Shown here: one piece after another, positions 8,035 through 16,573 of the stretch
How positions within the stretch are numbered: position 1 is the first letter of the stretch
Layout of the letters: every line of letters begins with the position of its first letter
DNA from: Myxococcus hansupus
GTDB taxonomy: Bacteria > Myxococcota > Myxococcia > Myxococcales > Myxococcaceae
Reading direction: 5' to 3'
Assembly: GCF_000280925.3 (NCBI RefSeq)
Contig: NZ_CP012109.1
Span: forward strand, 2,128,501-2,192,500
DNA length: 64,000 bases
Notes under the pieces: generated by a model
What the model saw: only the letters and a program-made list of their open reading frames with translations
The model's database searches: none
What the model was told of the DNA's origin: nothing
Made by a program: the position numbers and the translations under genes

Positions 8035-8670
8035 ATGCTCTTTGACCTGACGCGCCTCACGGCCTACTTCGTGGCGGTGCTCGCGCTCATCCTGACGCCG
8101 GGGCCGGACACGATGCTCGTGCTGGCCCGGAGCCTGGGGCAGGGGCGCAAGGCGGGCATCGTCTCCGCGCTGGGGATTTGCGCCGGGTGCCAGTTCCACA
8201 TCGCGGCGGCGGCGCTCGGGCTGTCCGCGCTGTTGGCGACGTCCGCCCTGGCCTTCTCCGTGGTGAAGTGGGTGGGCGCGGCCTATCTGGTGTGGATGGG
8301 CGTGCAGATGCTGCGCGCGCCGGACACCGGGCCCGAGGTGGTGAAGGCGCTCCCCCCCAAGGGCCTGTTGCGCATCTTCCGGGACGGTGTCGTCACCAAC
8401 GTGCTGAACCCGAAGGTGGCCGTGTTCTTCCTGTCCTTCCTGCCGCAGTTCGTGGTCGCCGCCGAGGGCTCGACGGGGCTCCAGTTCCTGGGGCTCGGGT
8501 TGATGTTCTCCGTCACGGGGACGCTGTGGCTGATGGTGCTGGCGGCCACTGCGGGGACGTTCGGCGGTTGGATGCGGCGCAATCCCCGCGTGGAGGCCTG
8601 GCAGAAGCGCGTTACCGGAGGCGTCTTCGTGGCGCTGGGGGCGCGGCTGGCGTTGCAGCGCCAGGATTAG
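8035..8670 (+). CDS. LysE/RhtB family amino-acid exporter
   Basis: A 211-residue inner-membrane protein of the LysE/RhtB superfamily, which exports amino acids such as threonine, homoserine or lysine. The hallmark TPGPDTMLVLARSLGQGR follows the first TM segment, and NPKVAVFFLSFLPQFV is the second family signature. Five to six hydrophobic segments are seen. The substrate cannot be read from sequence. Its stop overlaps the stop of the convergent gene (8667-9320) by four bases, leaving no room for a dedicated terminator. Confidence 0.92.
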   Translation: MLFDLTRLTAYFVAVLALILTPGPDTMLVLARSLGQGRKAGIVSALGICAGCQFHIAAAALGLSALLATSALAFSVVKWVGAAYLVWMGVQMLRAPDTGPEVVKALPPKGLLRIFRDGVVTNVLNPKVAVFFLSFLPQFVVAAEGSTGLQFLGLGLMFSVTGTLWLMVLAATAGTFGGWMRRNPRVEAWQKRVTGGVFVALGARLALQRQD

Positions 8671-9320
8671 GCGACGAGCGTCTTGATGACGAGGTAGAGC
8701 ACGTAGAGCGCCCACGGCACGGCGGCCAGCAGCCCGAGCATTCCGAGCAGGCCGGCCCACACGGGGTAGCCCTTGCGCCACGGCAGGAGCAGGAAGGTTC
8801 CGCCGGCGAGCGCGGGCAGGGGCAGGAGGTTGAGCGCGGCCATCTTCGCGTTCATCAGGCCCCAGGCGCGGAGGAACTCCCCATGCTGAATCAGCGCCAG
8901 GAGGCGCTCCACGCGGCCTGGGAGCAGCGAGAGCTCGAAGGGCAGGGTGAAGCCGCTGACGAAGTGGTGCAGGGCCTGTGAGGGGCCCAGGCAGACCATG
9001 GCGATGGCGACGGGGAAGGCCCAGGGCAGGAGGATGACGGCAGCGTGCTGCGCCGGGGAGAGGGCGAGCAGCCTGTCCTGGGCCGGAGCGCCGTCCTGGG
9101 CGGGTTCGCTGAAGCTCACCGAGCTGGCGCCGGGGATGGGGCGGAAGGCGCAGAGGATGCCGCCCAGGCGGCCGGAGAACAGGGTGGGGCCGAAGCCGAG
9201 GACGACGGCCACGGGACGCGCACCGAGCGTGCTGGCCACGGCGGCCTGCGCCAGCGCCCAGAGGACGGTGACGGCGAAGAAGAGCATCCAGAGCCAGAAG
9301 AGTTGGGTCAGGCGGTCCAT
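8667..9320 (-). CDS. M50 site-2-protease-like membrane protein lacking catalytic residues
   Basis: A 217-residue membrane protein with about five hydrophobic segments. Its architecture follows M50 (RseP/SpoIVFB-type) proteases: a first helix running into ASTLGARPVAVVLGFGP, a FSGRLGGILCAFRPIPG strand region, and a later NLLPLPALAGG helix. In active M50 enzymes the first helix carries HExxH and the later one NLLPxPxLDGG. Here the aligned positions read WALAQ and ALAGG, so the zinc ligands and the Asp are absent. I infer a pseudoprotease that binds or chaperones membrane substrates. It is divergent, by 30 bases, from the unknown gene at 9351. Confidence 0.7.
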   Translation of the reverse strand: MDRLTQLFWLWMLFFAVTVLWALAQAAVASTLGARPVAVVLGFGPTLFSGRLGGILCAFRPIPGASSVSFSEPAQDGAPAQDRLLALSPAQHAAVILLPWAFPVAIAMVCLGPSQALHHFVSGFTLPFELSLLPGRVERLLALIQHGEFLRAWGLMNAKMAALNLLPLPALAGGTFLLLPWRKGYPVWAGLLGMLGLLAAVPWALYVLYLVIKTLVA

Positions 9321-9350
9321 GCGATGCGTCCCTGTCTACCATGACCCGGG

Positions 9351-10403
9351 GTGGCATCTCGGCAGGCGAGGGGCTCCAACGGTGTGGAGGTGGGCGCCGC
9401 GTCTCTGGTAGGCATCCAGGCCGAGGAACTCATGGCCTACGGCATCGCGAATCACCTCTGGATTCATGGGAGCCCGGACCGGGCCAGGGTCCGGCAGTGG
9501 ATGGACGCCGCGTTGGGGACGTCGTTCGGGGAGAATCCTCGGAGCGACATCGTCGTCGCGGACGTCTTCCAGTTCGGGCTGGCGCTGACGCTCATCGACG
9601 TGCAGGTGCTCGGAGCCCCGCGCGTCGTCGAAGGCGAGGCGGGGGCTGGGGCGGCCGAGGAGAAGGATGCGTTCCTGACCCGGGTCGCCATCCTGGCGAA
9701 GGAAGCGGGCTTCAAGAACACGCGGGTGTGGATGTCCGACGTGGGCACCATTGCGTGGGAGCTGGAGTTCCAGGGCGATGAAGGTGTGCCCATGGGTGCG
9801 AAGCGGGAGGACGAGGCGCTGCGCACGCTGTGGCCGGATGGGTGGTCCGTAGACCCGCTGGCACCAGTGTTTGCGCGCGAGGTCATCCGGAGCATCGTCA
9901 AGCTGCCGTTGGAAGAGGTCCACCACTACATCGACTGGGCGGTGAGTTGCCGCAGCGCGATGGCGGCGGGGACGCCGGTGGAGGGCTTCAACCTCACCCG
10001 TGCCACGAGGCTGCTGGCTACGCACTACCTGGTCTGGAAGGGGAAGGTGCTACCGAAGCCGACGCCGGTGAGCGAGATGGCGCCGAAACTGGGCAGGGCC
10101 CGGCGGATGCGCAGGGCCGCGACTTTGGTGCCCGCAGCGCGCGTCTGGGGACTGGTCCTGCTGGTGGCCTTCGTGGTGCCTGCCGTGCTGTACCGCTTCA
10201 TCTTTGCCCCTCCGGTAGAGAGCCCCGTGAAGGGTTTTGTTCTCAGCGGGGTGATGACACTGGTCTGGGCCCTGTTTGCCCTGGCGCGGTTTGATGACTT
10301 CCAGGGGCGGCCCGTGCGCCTGCCTTGGAGGGTGGCGCTGTTCGTGGGGGGGCAGCTCGCGGTGGGGGTGCTGATGTGGTGGCTTCATGGGATGCCTCGC
10401 TGA
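9351..10403 (+). CDS. Hypothetical protein with C-terminal membrane segments
   Basis: Not recognised. The 350 residues comprise a soluble N-terminal part (about 1-260) and three hydrophobic segments near the C-terminus (about 265-285, 295-315, 325-345). The first codon used is GTG at 9351; an ATG at 9432 (MAYGIANHLW) is an alternative. The N-terminal part reads like a myxobacterial conserved domain with many acidic residues and no catalytic signature. The gene ends inside a hairpin whose loop contains the stop codon (10390-10413). Confidence 0.7.
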   Translation: MASRQARGSNGVEVGAASLVGIQAEELMAYGIANHLWIHGSPDRARVRQWMDAALGTSFGENPRSDIVVADVFQFGLALTLIDVQVLGAPRVVEGEAGAGAAEEKDAFLTRVAILAKEAGFKNTRVWMSDVGTIAWELEFQGDEGVPMGAKREDEALRTLWPDGWSVDPLAPVFAREVIRSIVKLPLEEVHHYIDWAVSCRSAMAAGTPVEGFNLTRATRLLATHYLVWKGKVLPKPTPVSEMAPKLGRARRMRRAATLVPAARVWGLVLLVAFVVPAVLYRFIFAPPVESPVKGFVLSGVMTLVWALFALARFDDFQGRPVRLPWRVALFVGGQLAVGVLMWWLHGMPR

Positions 10404-10413
10404 CGAGGCATCC
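10390..10413 (+). terminator. Perfect hairpin overlapping the stop codon
   Basis: Arms GGATGCCTCG (10390-10399) and CGAGGCATCC (10404-10413) form a perfect 10-bp stem. The four-base loop CTGA contains the TGA stop of the preceding gene. There is no long T-run, so the element may terminate transcription or protect the 3' end. The rest of the convergent gap to 10570 holds nothing recognisable. Confidence 0.5.
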
Positions 10414-10569
10414 TGTGAATGAAGCTGACAGCACTCCGCCATCGGCGGCGAGCTTGCTGGGCAGATGCTTGACGGGAACGCAGGCGCATCGAGCCCATTG
10501 AGGCCCGGTTCGCTGAGGCGCCCGAATAGACAGACGCCATGCGCCAGCGGCTTCAATCAAGCCAGCCGT

Positions 10570-11178
10570 CTAGCCACGGTAGCCTGTTTTCGCGCCAGGC
10601 CGTTCCAGCACATGAGCCCGGTAGGCCTTCAGTGCCGGCAAGTCGTCGTGCAATTGCTCCATTAGACTTGCAAAGTAGAGCACGCCACCGAGCACCACAT
10701 CGGCTGCGGAGAAGGTGTTGCCGACGATGAAGTCGCGACCCTTCAGTCGCGCTTCGAGTACTGCTGCCACTGTCTGGAAGCGCTTGCTGGCGCGGGTGAC
10801 GGCCGCCGTGGATCGCTCTGCCTCGGGGAGGAAGCGAGTGTGCTGGGCAATGGTGACGAGCTGGGGTTCCATCTCGGTCATCGCGAAGAGGATCCACTGG
10901 TAGTACTCCCCGCGCTCGTAGGTGCCCACCGGCGGCGCCAACTTCTTCTCGGGGTACTTGTCCGCCAACTGCATGATGATGGCGGCGGATTCGAAGAGGG
11001 GCCCGCCATCGTCTTCGATGGCTGGCAATGCGCCCAGGGGATGCACCTTCAGGTAGTCGGGGTGCTTGTGTTCGCCCTTCAGCATGTCCACCGGCGACAG
11101 GTCATAGGGAATGCCCAACTCTTCAAGCATCCAGCGGACTCGCGTGGCACGGGACTGCTGAAAGAAATAGAGCTTCAT
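10570..11178 (-). CDS. Glutathione S-transferase family protein
   Basis: A 202-residue cytosolic GST. The N-terminal thioredoxin fold (residues 1-75) reads MKLYFFQQSRATRVRWMLEE, then NP-like loop VHPLGALPAIEDDG and the glutathione-binding LFESAAI. The C-terminal helical domain includes GNTFSAADVVLGG, the conserved N-capping box of GSTs. The family conjugates or reduces electrophiles with glutathione; the substrate is unknown. The gene stands alone, divergent from the unknown gene at 11279. Confidence 0.92.
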   Translation of the reverse strand: MKLYFFQQSRATRVRWMLEELGIPYDLSPVDMLKGEHKHPDYLKVHPLGALPAIEDDGGPLFESAAIIMQLADKYPEKKLAPPVGTYERGEYYQWILFAMTEMEPQLVTIAQHTRFLPEAERSTAAVTRASKRFQTVAAVLEARLKGRDFIVGNTFSAADVVLGGVLYFASLMEQLHDDLPALKAYRAHVLERPGAKTGYRG

Positions 11179-11278
11179 TGCTGACCCCCTGAATGCGTGA
11201 CGCCGCAGGGCCAGTTTTCCTCCCTTCAGGGGGCGTCAGGCAAGGTGGGCGCCGTAGGGCCTTTCGTACGAGTGCGTT

Positions 11279-12487
11279 ATGGTTCCTAGGCCCGATATGG
11301 ACGCCATCCCTGCCTCTGAACCCCTGCGCGATTTGATTGAAGCCCACGGTGTTGCGTGTTCTGAGGAAGGGGAGTGGTTGCGCCTGGGTAAAACCGGCCC
11401 ACGCGCTCGCGCCTGGTACGTACATCCGGAGGGAACGGACCCTGAGCGGCTCGTTCAGTTGGACGTGGAAGTTGAACTGTGGGCGGGCCGGATTCTGGGG
11501 GAGTCGTCCGTGGGGATGGGGGCGTCGCCCATCGAAGCCCGCCAGAGCGCGTACCAGAGCTTTGCCTCGGGCTCGCTGCACGTGCTGCTGGGCGCCTTAC
11601 TCAATGCTCCTTGCGAGCACATGACGGTGGAGGAGTGGACCGTCGGCGGCATTCCTCGCCGTGTGTTCCTGGGGCAAGTCGTGGCGCGCACCATGGGCGA
11701 GGCGGAGGCTCCGCAGCCTGAGTGGTTCGATTCACTCAAAAGTGCCGTGGCGTCGTTGCCGCTGATGCCAGGAACCCACTGGCTGCGGATCTACTTCGCC
11801 CAGCGCGATGCGGAGGTCATGAAGCTCGAGTGCCTCCTCGACAACGAAGAGTGGCCTGAGCTGCAACGTGCCCTCTCGGAGGCGCCTTGGCCCCGGACTC
11901 AGGGGTTCGTCAGCCATCGTCTGTTCCTGCTCCTTCGGGGCGGTGTCGACGTGAGCCAAGTCGTGGCGAAGTTCGTCGAGCCTCCGAATCGGGACTTTGA
12001 CGAGATCTGTGATGAACTCCGCGCCGAGGGGGTGTCGGCGCTCGAGTCGGACAAACTGGTGTCCTATGTCCCCGAAGCCTTTGGCTTCGTCATGGCCTCG
12101 GACTTGGGCGCGAAGCTCCCATCGTCAGCGGAATTTGTTCCGTGGGAGGGGCCGGGATTCCATGAAGCCTTGCTGGCGCAAGAGCCGCTCTGGCAGGAGT
12201 CGGTCCGGCAAGCGAGGCTCGCGACTTCGGGAAAGACGCTCACGGGCGATCAACTCATGTCCGTCGCGGGGCGCAGTGCCATTCTGAATGCACTCAATTC
12301 GAGTCTGCACGCTGGGGTCGAACCGAAGGACCTGAAGTTCACCTCGTTGCGCGTGGTGCTCTCCCCAGAAGGAATGAAGGCAATGGAGCAAGAAGCCGCG
12401 GCTCGCGCCCCTGCGACTCCTCCCATTCAGACGCCAGAGGAGGGGACTCCCGCACCGCCGAAACGCCCCTGGTGGAAGTTCTGGTGA
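11279..12487 (+). CDS. Hypothetical protein, possibly DUF6348-type
   Basis: A 402-residue soluble protein without TM or signal segments. The middle (about residues 65-110) has EARQSAYQSFASGSLHVLLG, resembling DUF6348 proteins found near secretion and immunity loci; I am not certain of that assignment. The C-terminus is a Pro-rich linker ending KRPWWKFW, an aromatic-basic tail common in myxobacterial proteins. Two starts are possible, ATG 11279 and ATG 11297; neither has a strong ribosome site. GC is slightly lower and codon use is less biased than in the neighbouring nrd genes. Confidence 0.65.
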   Translation: MVPRPDMDAIPASEPLRDLIEAHGVACSEEGEWLRLGKTGPRARAWYVHPEGTDPERLVQLDVEVELWAGRILGESSVGMGASPIEARQSAYQSFASGSLHVLLGALLNAPCEHMTVEEWTVGGIPRRVFLGQVVARTMGEAEAPQPEWFDSLKSAVASLPLMPGTHWLRIYFAQRDAEVMKLECLLDNEEWPELQRALSEAPWPRTQGFVSHRLFLLLRGGVDVSQVVAKFVEPPNRDFDEICDELRAEGVSALESDKLVSYVPEAFGFVMASDLGAKLPSSAEFVPWEGPGFHEALLAQEPLWQESVRQARLATSGKTLTGDQLMSVAGRSAILNALNSSLHAGVEPKDLKFTSLRVVLSPEGMKAMEQEAAARAPATPPIQTPEEGTPAPPKRPWWKFW

Positions 12488-12509
12488 ACCCACCGCGCGC
12501 TGACCTCAA

Positions 12510-12535
12510 CCGGGGCGCCTGAAGCCGCGCCCCGG
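12510..12535. terminator. GC hairpin between convergent genes
   Basis: CCGGGGCG (12510-12517) pairs with CGCCCCGG (12528-12535) across a 10-base loop, between the stop of the unknown gene and the end of nrdB. It is suited to stop transcripts from either side, but no T-run follows. Confidence 0.45.
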
Positions 12536-12553
12536 GACACAGCGCACAGCCGC

Positions 12554-13564
12554 TCAGAACGCAGCGTCGAGCACAACGTCGGTCGCCGCACCAACCCCCA
12601 CGGCCACCTGGTACGAGGACACGCGGCGCTCGAAGAAGTTCGTGAGTTCCTGCACGTCTTGCAGGTCCATGAAGTGCAGCGGGTTCTTCGTGCCGAACAC
12701 CGGCGACATGCCCAACTGCTGGAGGCGCTGGTCGGCCACGTACTCCAGGTAGCCGCGCATGTCCTGCACGGACAGGCCCACCACGCCGCCGCTCAGCAGG
12801 TCCTGCGCGAACTGCGTCTCGCAGTCCACCGCCTCGCGGAGCATCGCCACCACGTCGCGCTCCATCTGCGCGTCGAAGAGGTCCGGCTCCTCCTTGCGAG
12901 CCACCTGGATGGACTCGAAGGCGAACGCCATGTGCGCGCTCTCGTCGCGGAACACCCAGTTGGTGCCCGCCGCCAGGCCGTTCAACAGGCCCTTGCTGCG
13001 CAGAAAGTACACGTAGGCGAAGGCCGCGAAGAAGAAGAGGCCCTCGATGCAGCCCGCGAAGCAGATGAGGTTCAGCAGGAACTGACGCCGGTGCGCCTTC
13101 GTCTGCAGCGTGTCCATCCCCTGAATGCTGTCCATCCACTTCATGCAGAACTGGGCTTTCCGCTGGATGGACGGGATGTTGTCCACCGCCGCGAAGGCCT
13201 TCGCCCGCTCGGCCGGGTCCGGCACGTACGTGTCCAGCAACGTCAGGTAGAACTGGACGTGCAGCGCCTCCTCGTAGAGCTGGCGCGACAGGTACATCCG
13301 CGCCTCGGGCGCGTTCAGGTGCTTGTAGAGGTTCAGCACCAGATTGTTGCCGACGATGCTGTCTCCCGTCGCGAAGAACGCCACCAGCCGGTGGATGAGG
13401 TGGCGCTCCGCGTCCGTCATCTTCGAGCGCAGGTCCACCAGGTCCGTGGAGAAGTCCACCTCCTCCACGGTCCAGGTGTTCTTGATGGCGTTCCGGTACA
13501 TCTCGAAGAACTGCGGATACGCCATCGGGCGCAGCGTGAGATTCAGGCCAGGGTTCAACAGCAT
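12554..13564 (-). CDS. nrdB: Ribonucleoside-diphosphate reductase class Ia, beta subunit
   Basis: Houses the di-iron/tyrosyl-radical cofactor that starts nucleotide reduction in NrdA. In this 336-residue protein the iron ligands can be placed as D68 (GDSIVG), E99 and H102 (YEEALH), E174 (CIEGLFF), E208 and H211 (RDESAH). The radical Tyr is Y106, four residues after H102 as in E. coli R2. All ligands are present, so it is a tyrosyl-radical type and not a Phe-substituted class Ic. It follows nrdA by 69 bases on the same strand. Confidence 0.96.
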   Translation of the reverse strand: MLLNPGLNLTLRPMAYPQFFEMYRNAIKNTWTVEEVDFSTDLVDLRSKMTDAERHLIHRLVAFFATGDSIVGNNLVLNLYKHLNAPEARMYLSRQLYEEALHVQFYLTLLDTYVPDPAERAKAFAAVDNIPSIQRKAQFCMKWMDSIQGMDTLQTKAHRRQFLLNLICFAGCIEGLFFFAAFAYVYFLRSKGLLNGLAAGTNWVFRDESAHMAFAFESIQVARKEEPDLFDAQMERDVVAMLREAVDCETQFAQDLLSGGVVGLSVQDMRGYLEYVADQRLQQLGMSPVFGTKNPLHFMDLQDVQELTNFFERRVSSYQVAVGVGAATDVVLDAAF

Positions 13565-13633
13565 TGCTTCCGTACTCCTCGCGCTGCGGCGCGGTGATTC
13601 AGCTCAATCGTTCTAAGGCGAAACGTCCGGGGC

Positions 13634-15991
13634 CTACTGGCAGGCCTCGCACGCCTCGGGGTTCTCCAGCGAGCAGGCCACCGCCTCGGCCTCGGTCGCC
13701 TTCGCCACCGGGGCAGGGGCCGCCTGCGCCACGCTGGCGCCGCCACCCGCGCCCACCGTCGCCTTGGCGATGCGCGTCGCCGGCCGCGAGCGGAGGTAGT
13801 AGGTCGTCTTCAGACCCTTCTGCCACGCGTAGAAGTACATCGAGGAGAGCTTGCCGATGTTCGGCGTCTCCACGAACAGGTTCAGCGACTGGCTCTGGTC
13901 GATGAACGCCCCGCGGTCCGCGCCCATGTCCAGCAGCGAGCGCATCGGCAGCTCCCACGCCGTGCGGTACACCGCGCGCAGGTTCTCCGGCAGCTCGGTG
14001 ATGTCCTGCACGCTGCCCTCCGCCATCTTGATGCGGTTGCGGACGTTCTCGTTCCACAGCCCCAGCGCTTGGAGGTCGCGTACCAGGTAGCGGTTCACCT
14101 GGAGGAAGTCACCCGACAGCGTCTCGCGCTTGAACAGGTTGGACACCTGCGGCTCGATGCACTCGTAGCAGCCCACGATGGAGGCAATCGTCGCCGTGGG
14201 GGCAATGGCAATCATCAGCGAGTTGCGCAGGCCGTGCTTCATGATGCGCTGGCGCAGCGCGTCCCAGCGCGCCATGTCCGTGGGCACCACGCCCCAGTGG
14301 TCGAACTGGAGCTCGCCCTTCGCCGCCCGCGTCTCCGGGAAGGAGGTGTGCGCGCCGTACTGCTCGGCCATCTCGCAGGAGGTCGTCAGCGCCGCGAAGT
14401 AGATCTCCTCCGAAATCTGCTTGGACAGCTCGCGCGCCTCGGGCGCGTCGAAGGCCAGCTTGAGCTGGAAGAAGACGTCCTGGAGCCCCATCAGGCCCAG
14501 GCCCACCGGGCGCCAGCGCTGGTTGGACGAAGCCGCCGTGGGAATGGGGTAGTAGTTGAGGTCGATGACCCGGTCGAGCTGACGCATGGCCAACTGGGCG
14601 TTGGCGCGCAGGCGCTCGAAGTCGAACTTCCCGTCCTTCACCATCCGGCCCAGGTTCAGCGAGCCCAGGTTGCACACCGCCGTCTCACCCTGGCTCGTCA
14701 CCTCCAGGATTTCGGTGCACAGGTTGGACAGGTGGATGACGTTGCCGTCCTTGCCCGTCTGGTTGCTCTTGCGGTTGCTGATGTCCTTGAAGGTCATCCA
14801 GCCGTTGCCCGTCTGCGCCAGGCTCTTCATCATCCGGGCGTAGAGGTCACGCGCCTTCACCTTGCGCATGGCCAGGCCGTCCGCCTCGGCCTTCGCGTAG
14901 GCCTGCTCGAAGGCGTCGCCGTAGAGGTCCGTGAAGTGGGGGACCGTCTTGGGGTCGAACAGGCTCCAGTCGCCGTCCGCCTCCACGCGCTTCATGAAGA
15001 GGTCCGGCACCCAGTTGGCCAGGTTCAGGTTGTGCGTGCGGCGCGCGTCGTCGCCGGTGTTCTCACGCAGCTCGAGGAAGTCCTCGATGTCCGCGTGCCA
15101 CGTCTCCAGGTACACGCAGCACGCGCCCTTGCGCTTGCCGCCCTGGTTCACCGCCGCCACGGAGGCGTCCAGCGTCTTCAGCCAGGGGACGATGCCGTTG
15201 GAGTGCCCGTTGGTGGACTTGATGAGCGAGCCGCGCGCGCGCACCCGGTGGTACGCCACGCCGATGCCGCCGGAGAACTTCGACAGCATCGCGATGTCCG
15301 AGTACTTCTTGTAGATGGCGTCCAGCTCGTCCGCGGGCGAGTCCAGGAGGAAGCAGCTCGAGAGCTGCTCGTGTCGCGTGCCCGAGTTGAACAGGGTGGG
15401 GGAGCTGGGCAGGTACTCCAGCGAGCTGAACAGCCGGTACAGCTCGATGGCCTCGTTCACGTTGTCGCCGCTGAGCGCGCTGGCCACGCGGAGGAAGAAC
15501 TCCTGCGGCGTCTCCAGCACCTCGCGCGTCTGCGGGTTCTTCAGCAGGTACCGGTCGTAGACGGTGCGCAGGCCGAAGTACTCGAAGAGGTCGTTGCGCG
15601 TCGGGTCGATGGCCGCGTTGAGCTTGCGCGCGTTGGCCTGGACGAACTGGAGCAGCCGGTCCGCGATGAGCCCGTGCTTGTGGCCCGCCGCGATGGACTG
15701 GCTGAAGGAGTGGATGTCCTGGTTGCTGACCTCCTTCTGGATGAAGGTGGCCAACAGGCGCGCGGAGAGGCGGCCGTACTCGGGCTCCTCGACGATGAGC
15801 GCCGCCGCCGTCTGGATGGAGAGGCTGTCCAGCTCGCGCGTGGTGGCGCCGTCATACAGGCCGGAGATGGTCTTCGTGGCCACGCGCATCGCGTCCACGC
15901 GGGGCAGGCCCGCGCAGGAGCGGCCCACGGCGCGGACAATCTTGTTGAGGTCGACCGTCTCCGCGCCGCCGTTGCGCTTGCGCACGCGCAT
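13634..15991 (-). CDS. nrdA: Ribonucleoside-diphosphate reductase class Ia, alpha subunit
   Basis: Catalytic subunit that reduces NDPs to dNDPs. The 785-residue frame starts MRVRKRNGGAETVDLNK, an ATP-cone domain (about 1-90) for allosteric control. The catalytic core has SSCFLLD, NLCTEI and AVCNLGSLNL, equivalent to the three active-site cysteines. The C-terminus ends CEACQ, the redox-exchange cysteine pair. No start codon or ribosome site lies upstream in this frame beyond ATG 15991. Strongly coding-like sequence in another frame (16146 down to about 16016) looks like an N-terminal extension lost by a one-base contraction. nrdB follows. Confidence 0.95.
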   Translation of the reverse strand: MRVRKRNGGAETVDLNKIVRAVGRSCAGLPRVDAMRVATKTISGLYDGATTRELDSLSIQTAAALIVEEPEYGRLSARLLATFIQKEVSNQDIHSFSQSIAAGHKHGLIADRLLQFVQANARKLNAAIDPTRNDLFEYFGLRTVYDRYLLKNPQTREVLETPQEFFLRVASALSGDNVNEAIELYRLFSSLEYLPSSPTLFNSGTRHEQLSSCFLLDSPADELDAIYKKYSDIAMLSKFSGGIGVAYHRVRARGSLIKSTNGHSNGIVPWLKTLDASVAAVNQGGKRKGACCVYLETWHADIEDFLELRENTGDDARRTHNLNLANWVPDLFMKRVEADGDWSLFDPKTVPHFTDLYGDAFEQAYAKAEADGLAMRKVKARDLYARMMKSLAQTGNGWMTFKDISNRKSNQTGKDGNVIHLSNLCTEILEVTSQGETAVCNLGSLNLGRMVKDGKFDFERLRANAQLAMRQLDRVIDLNYYPIPTAASSNQRWRPVGLGLMGLQDVFFQLKLAFDAPEARELSKQISEEIYFAALTTSCEMAEQYGAHTSFPETRAAKGELQFDHWGVVPTDMARWDALRQRIMKHGLRNSLMIAIAPTATIASIVGCYECIEPQVSNLFKRETLSGDFLQVNRYLVRDLQALGLWNENVRNRIKMAEGSVQDITELPENLRAVYRTAWELPMRSLLDMGADRGAFIDQSQSLNLFVETPNIGKLSSMYFYAWQKGLKTTYYLRSRPATRIAKATVGAGGGASVAQAAPAPVAKATEAEAVACSLENPEACEACQ

Positions 15992-16146
15992 CGACGTGGC
16001 GCCGAAGTCACCCCCGTCGTCTCGGAGACCGGAGCGGCCGAGACGGCGGTGCCGGCCTGCGCGGTCGTCGTCGGCGTGGGGCTGCCGGAGGTGACGGGCG
16101 GGACGGACATGTTGGCGGCGGGCTTCACGGGCGTATCGAAGTTCAC
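15992..16146 (-). other. Out-of-frame N-terminal extension of nrdA (probable one-base frameshift)
   Basis: From GTG 16146, preceded by GGAG at suitable distance, about 45 codons read VNFDTPVKPAANMSVPP and then a Thr/Pro/Ala-rich stretch ending VSETTG. Nearly all codons end in G or C, as in genuine genes here. At the C-run 16011-16015 (five Cs on the plus strand) the frame leaves NrdA. One extra base there would give ETTGGDFGATSMRVRKRNGG, joining smoothly into NrdA. The real protein is therefore probably about 52 residues longer. Confidence 0.55.
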
Positions 16147-16573
16147 GAGCGGCTCACTCCAGACAAAAGCAGGGCGCTTCGGACAGACACGAGGCCTGTC
16201 CAGGGAAGCGGACTTCCCCACCACGTTACTGGAAAATTGTTCAGGTAGAACCCGTTCCGGGCGGAGCGGGCTAGCGGTCGGAAACGACGGTGTAACTGGG
16301 GGGATTTATGGGCCAAACCGATGCTGTGCGCAAGAAACCCACAATCCCTCCTCTTCCCCGTCGTCCAGCCACATCGGCTGGTGGGGTGCCATCGACCAGC
16401 CACAAGCTATGGGGGGGTACCCAGCCTGTCAACGCGAGATCTAGTGTTTGCTCCGGCATGCGCCGTGCAATCTATGATCGATCTCCAACACACTTTCCGC
16501 GTCACACGTTGAACACTCGGTTGTCACACGCAGGGACGTGGAGTGTGGGCCCTCTGGAATCCACCGTGGACGG
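16147..16573. promoter_or_regulatory. nrdA upstream region with candidate NrdR box pair
   Basis: This gap of about 430 bases has lower GC and no credible gene. At 16432-16447 the sequence ACGCGAGATCTAGTGT matches 13 of 16 positions of one NrdR-box form (ACACTATATCTAGTGT). A weaker match (about 10 of 16) lies at 16400-16415. The two centres are 32 bp apart, the three-turn spacing known for NrdR repressor box pairs. A 7-bp hairpin sits at 16376-16401. The candidate boxes are about 290 bases before the proposed nrdA start, so a long leader would be needed. Confidence 0.35.

Noticed and set aside
15541..16224. 227-codon minus-strand ORF as a separate gene upstream of nrdA
   Set aside because: Its first part looks like the NrdA N-terminal extension; the rest overlaps NrdA out of frame and is Arg/Ser-rich.
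16376..16401. Hairpin upstream of nrdA as a cobalamin riboswitch
   Set aside because: Only a simple 7-bp stem; no B12-box or multi-stem core could be found.
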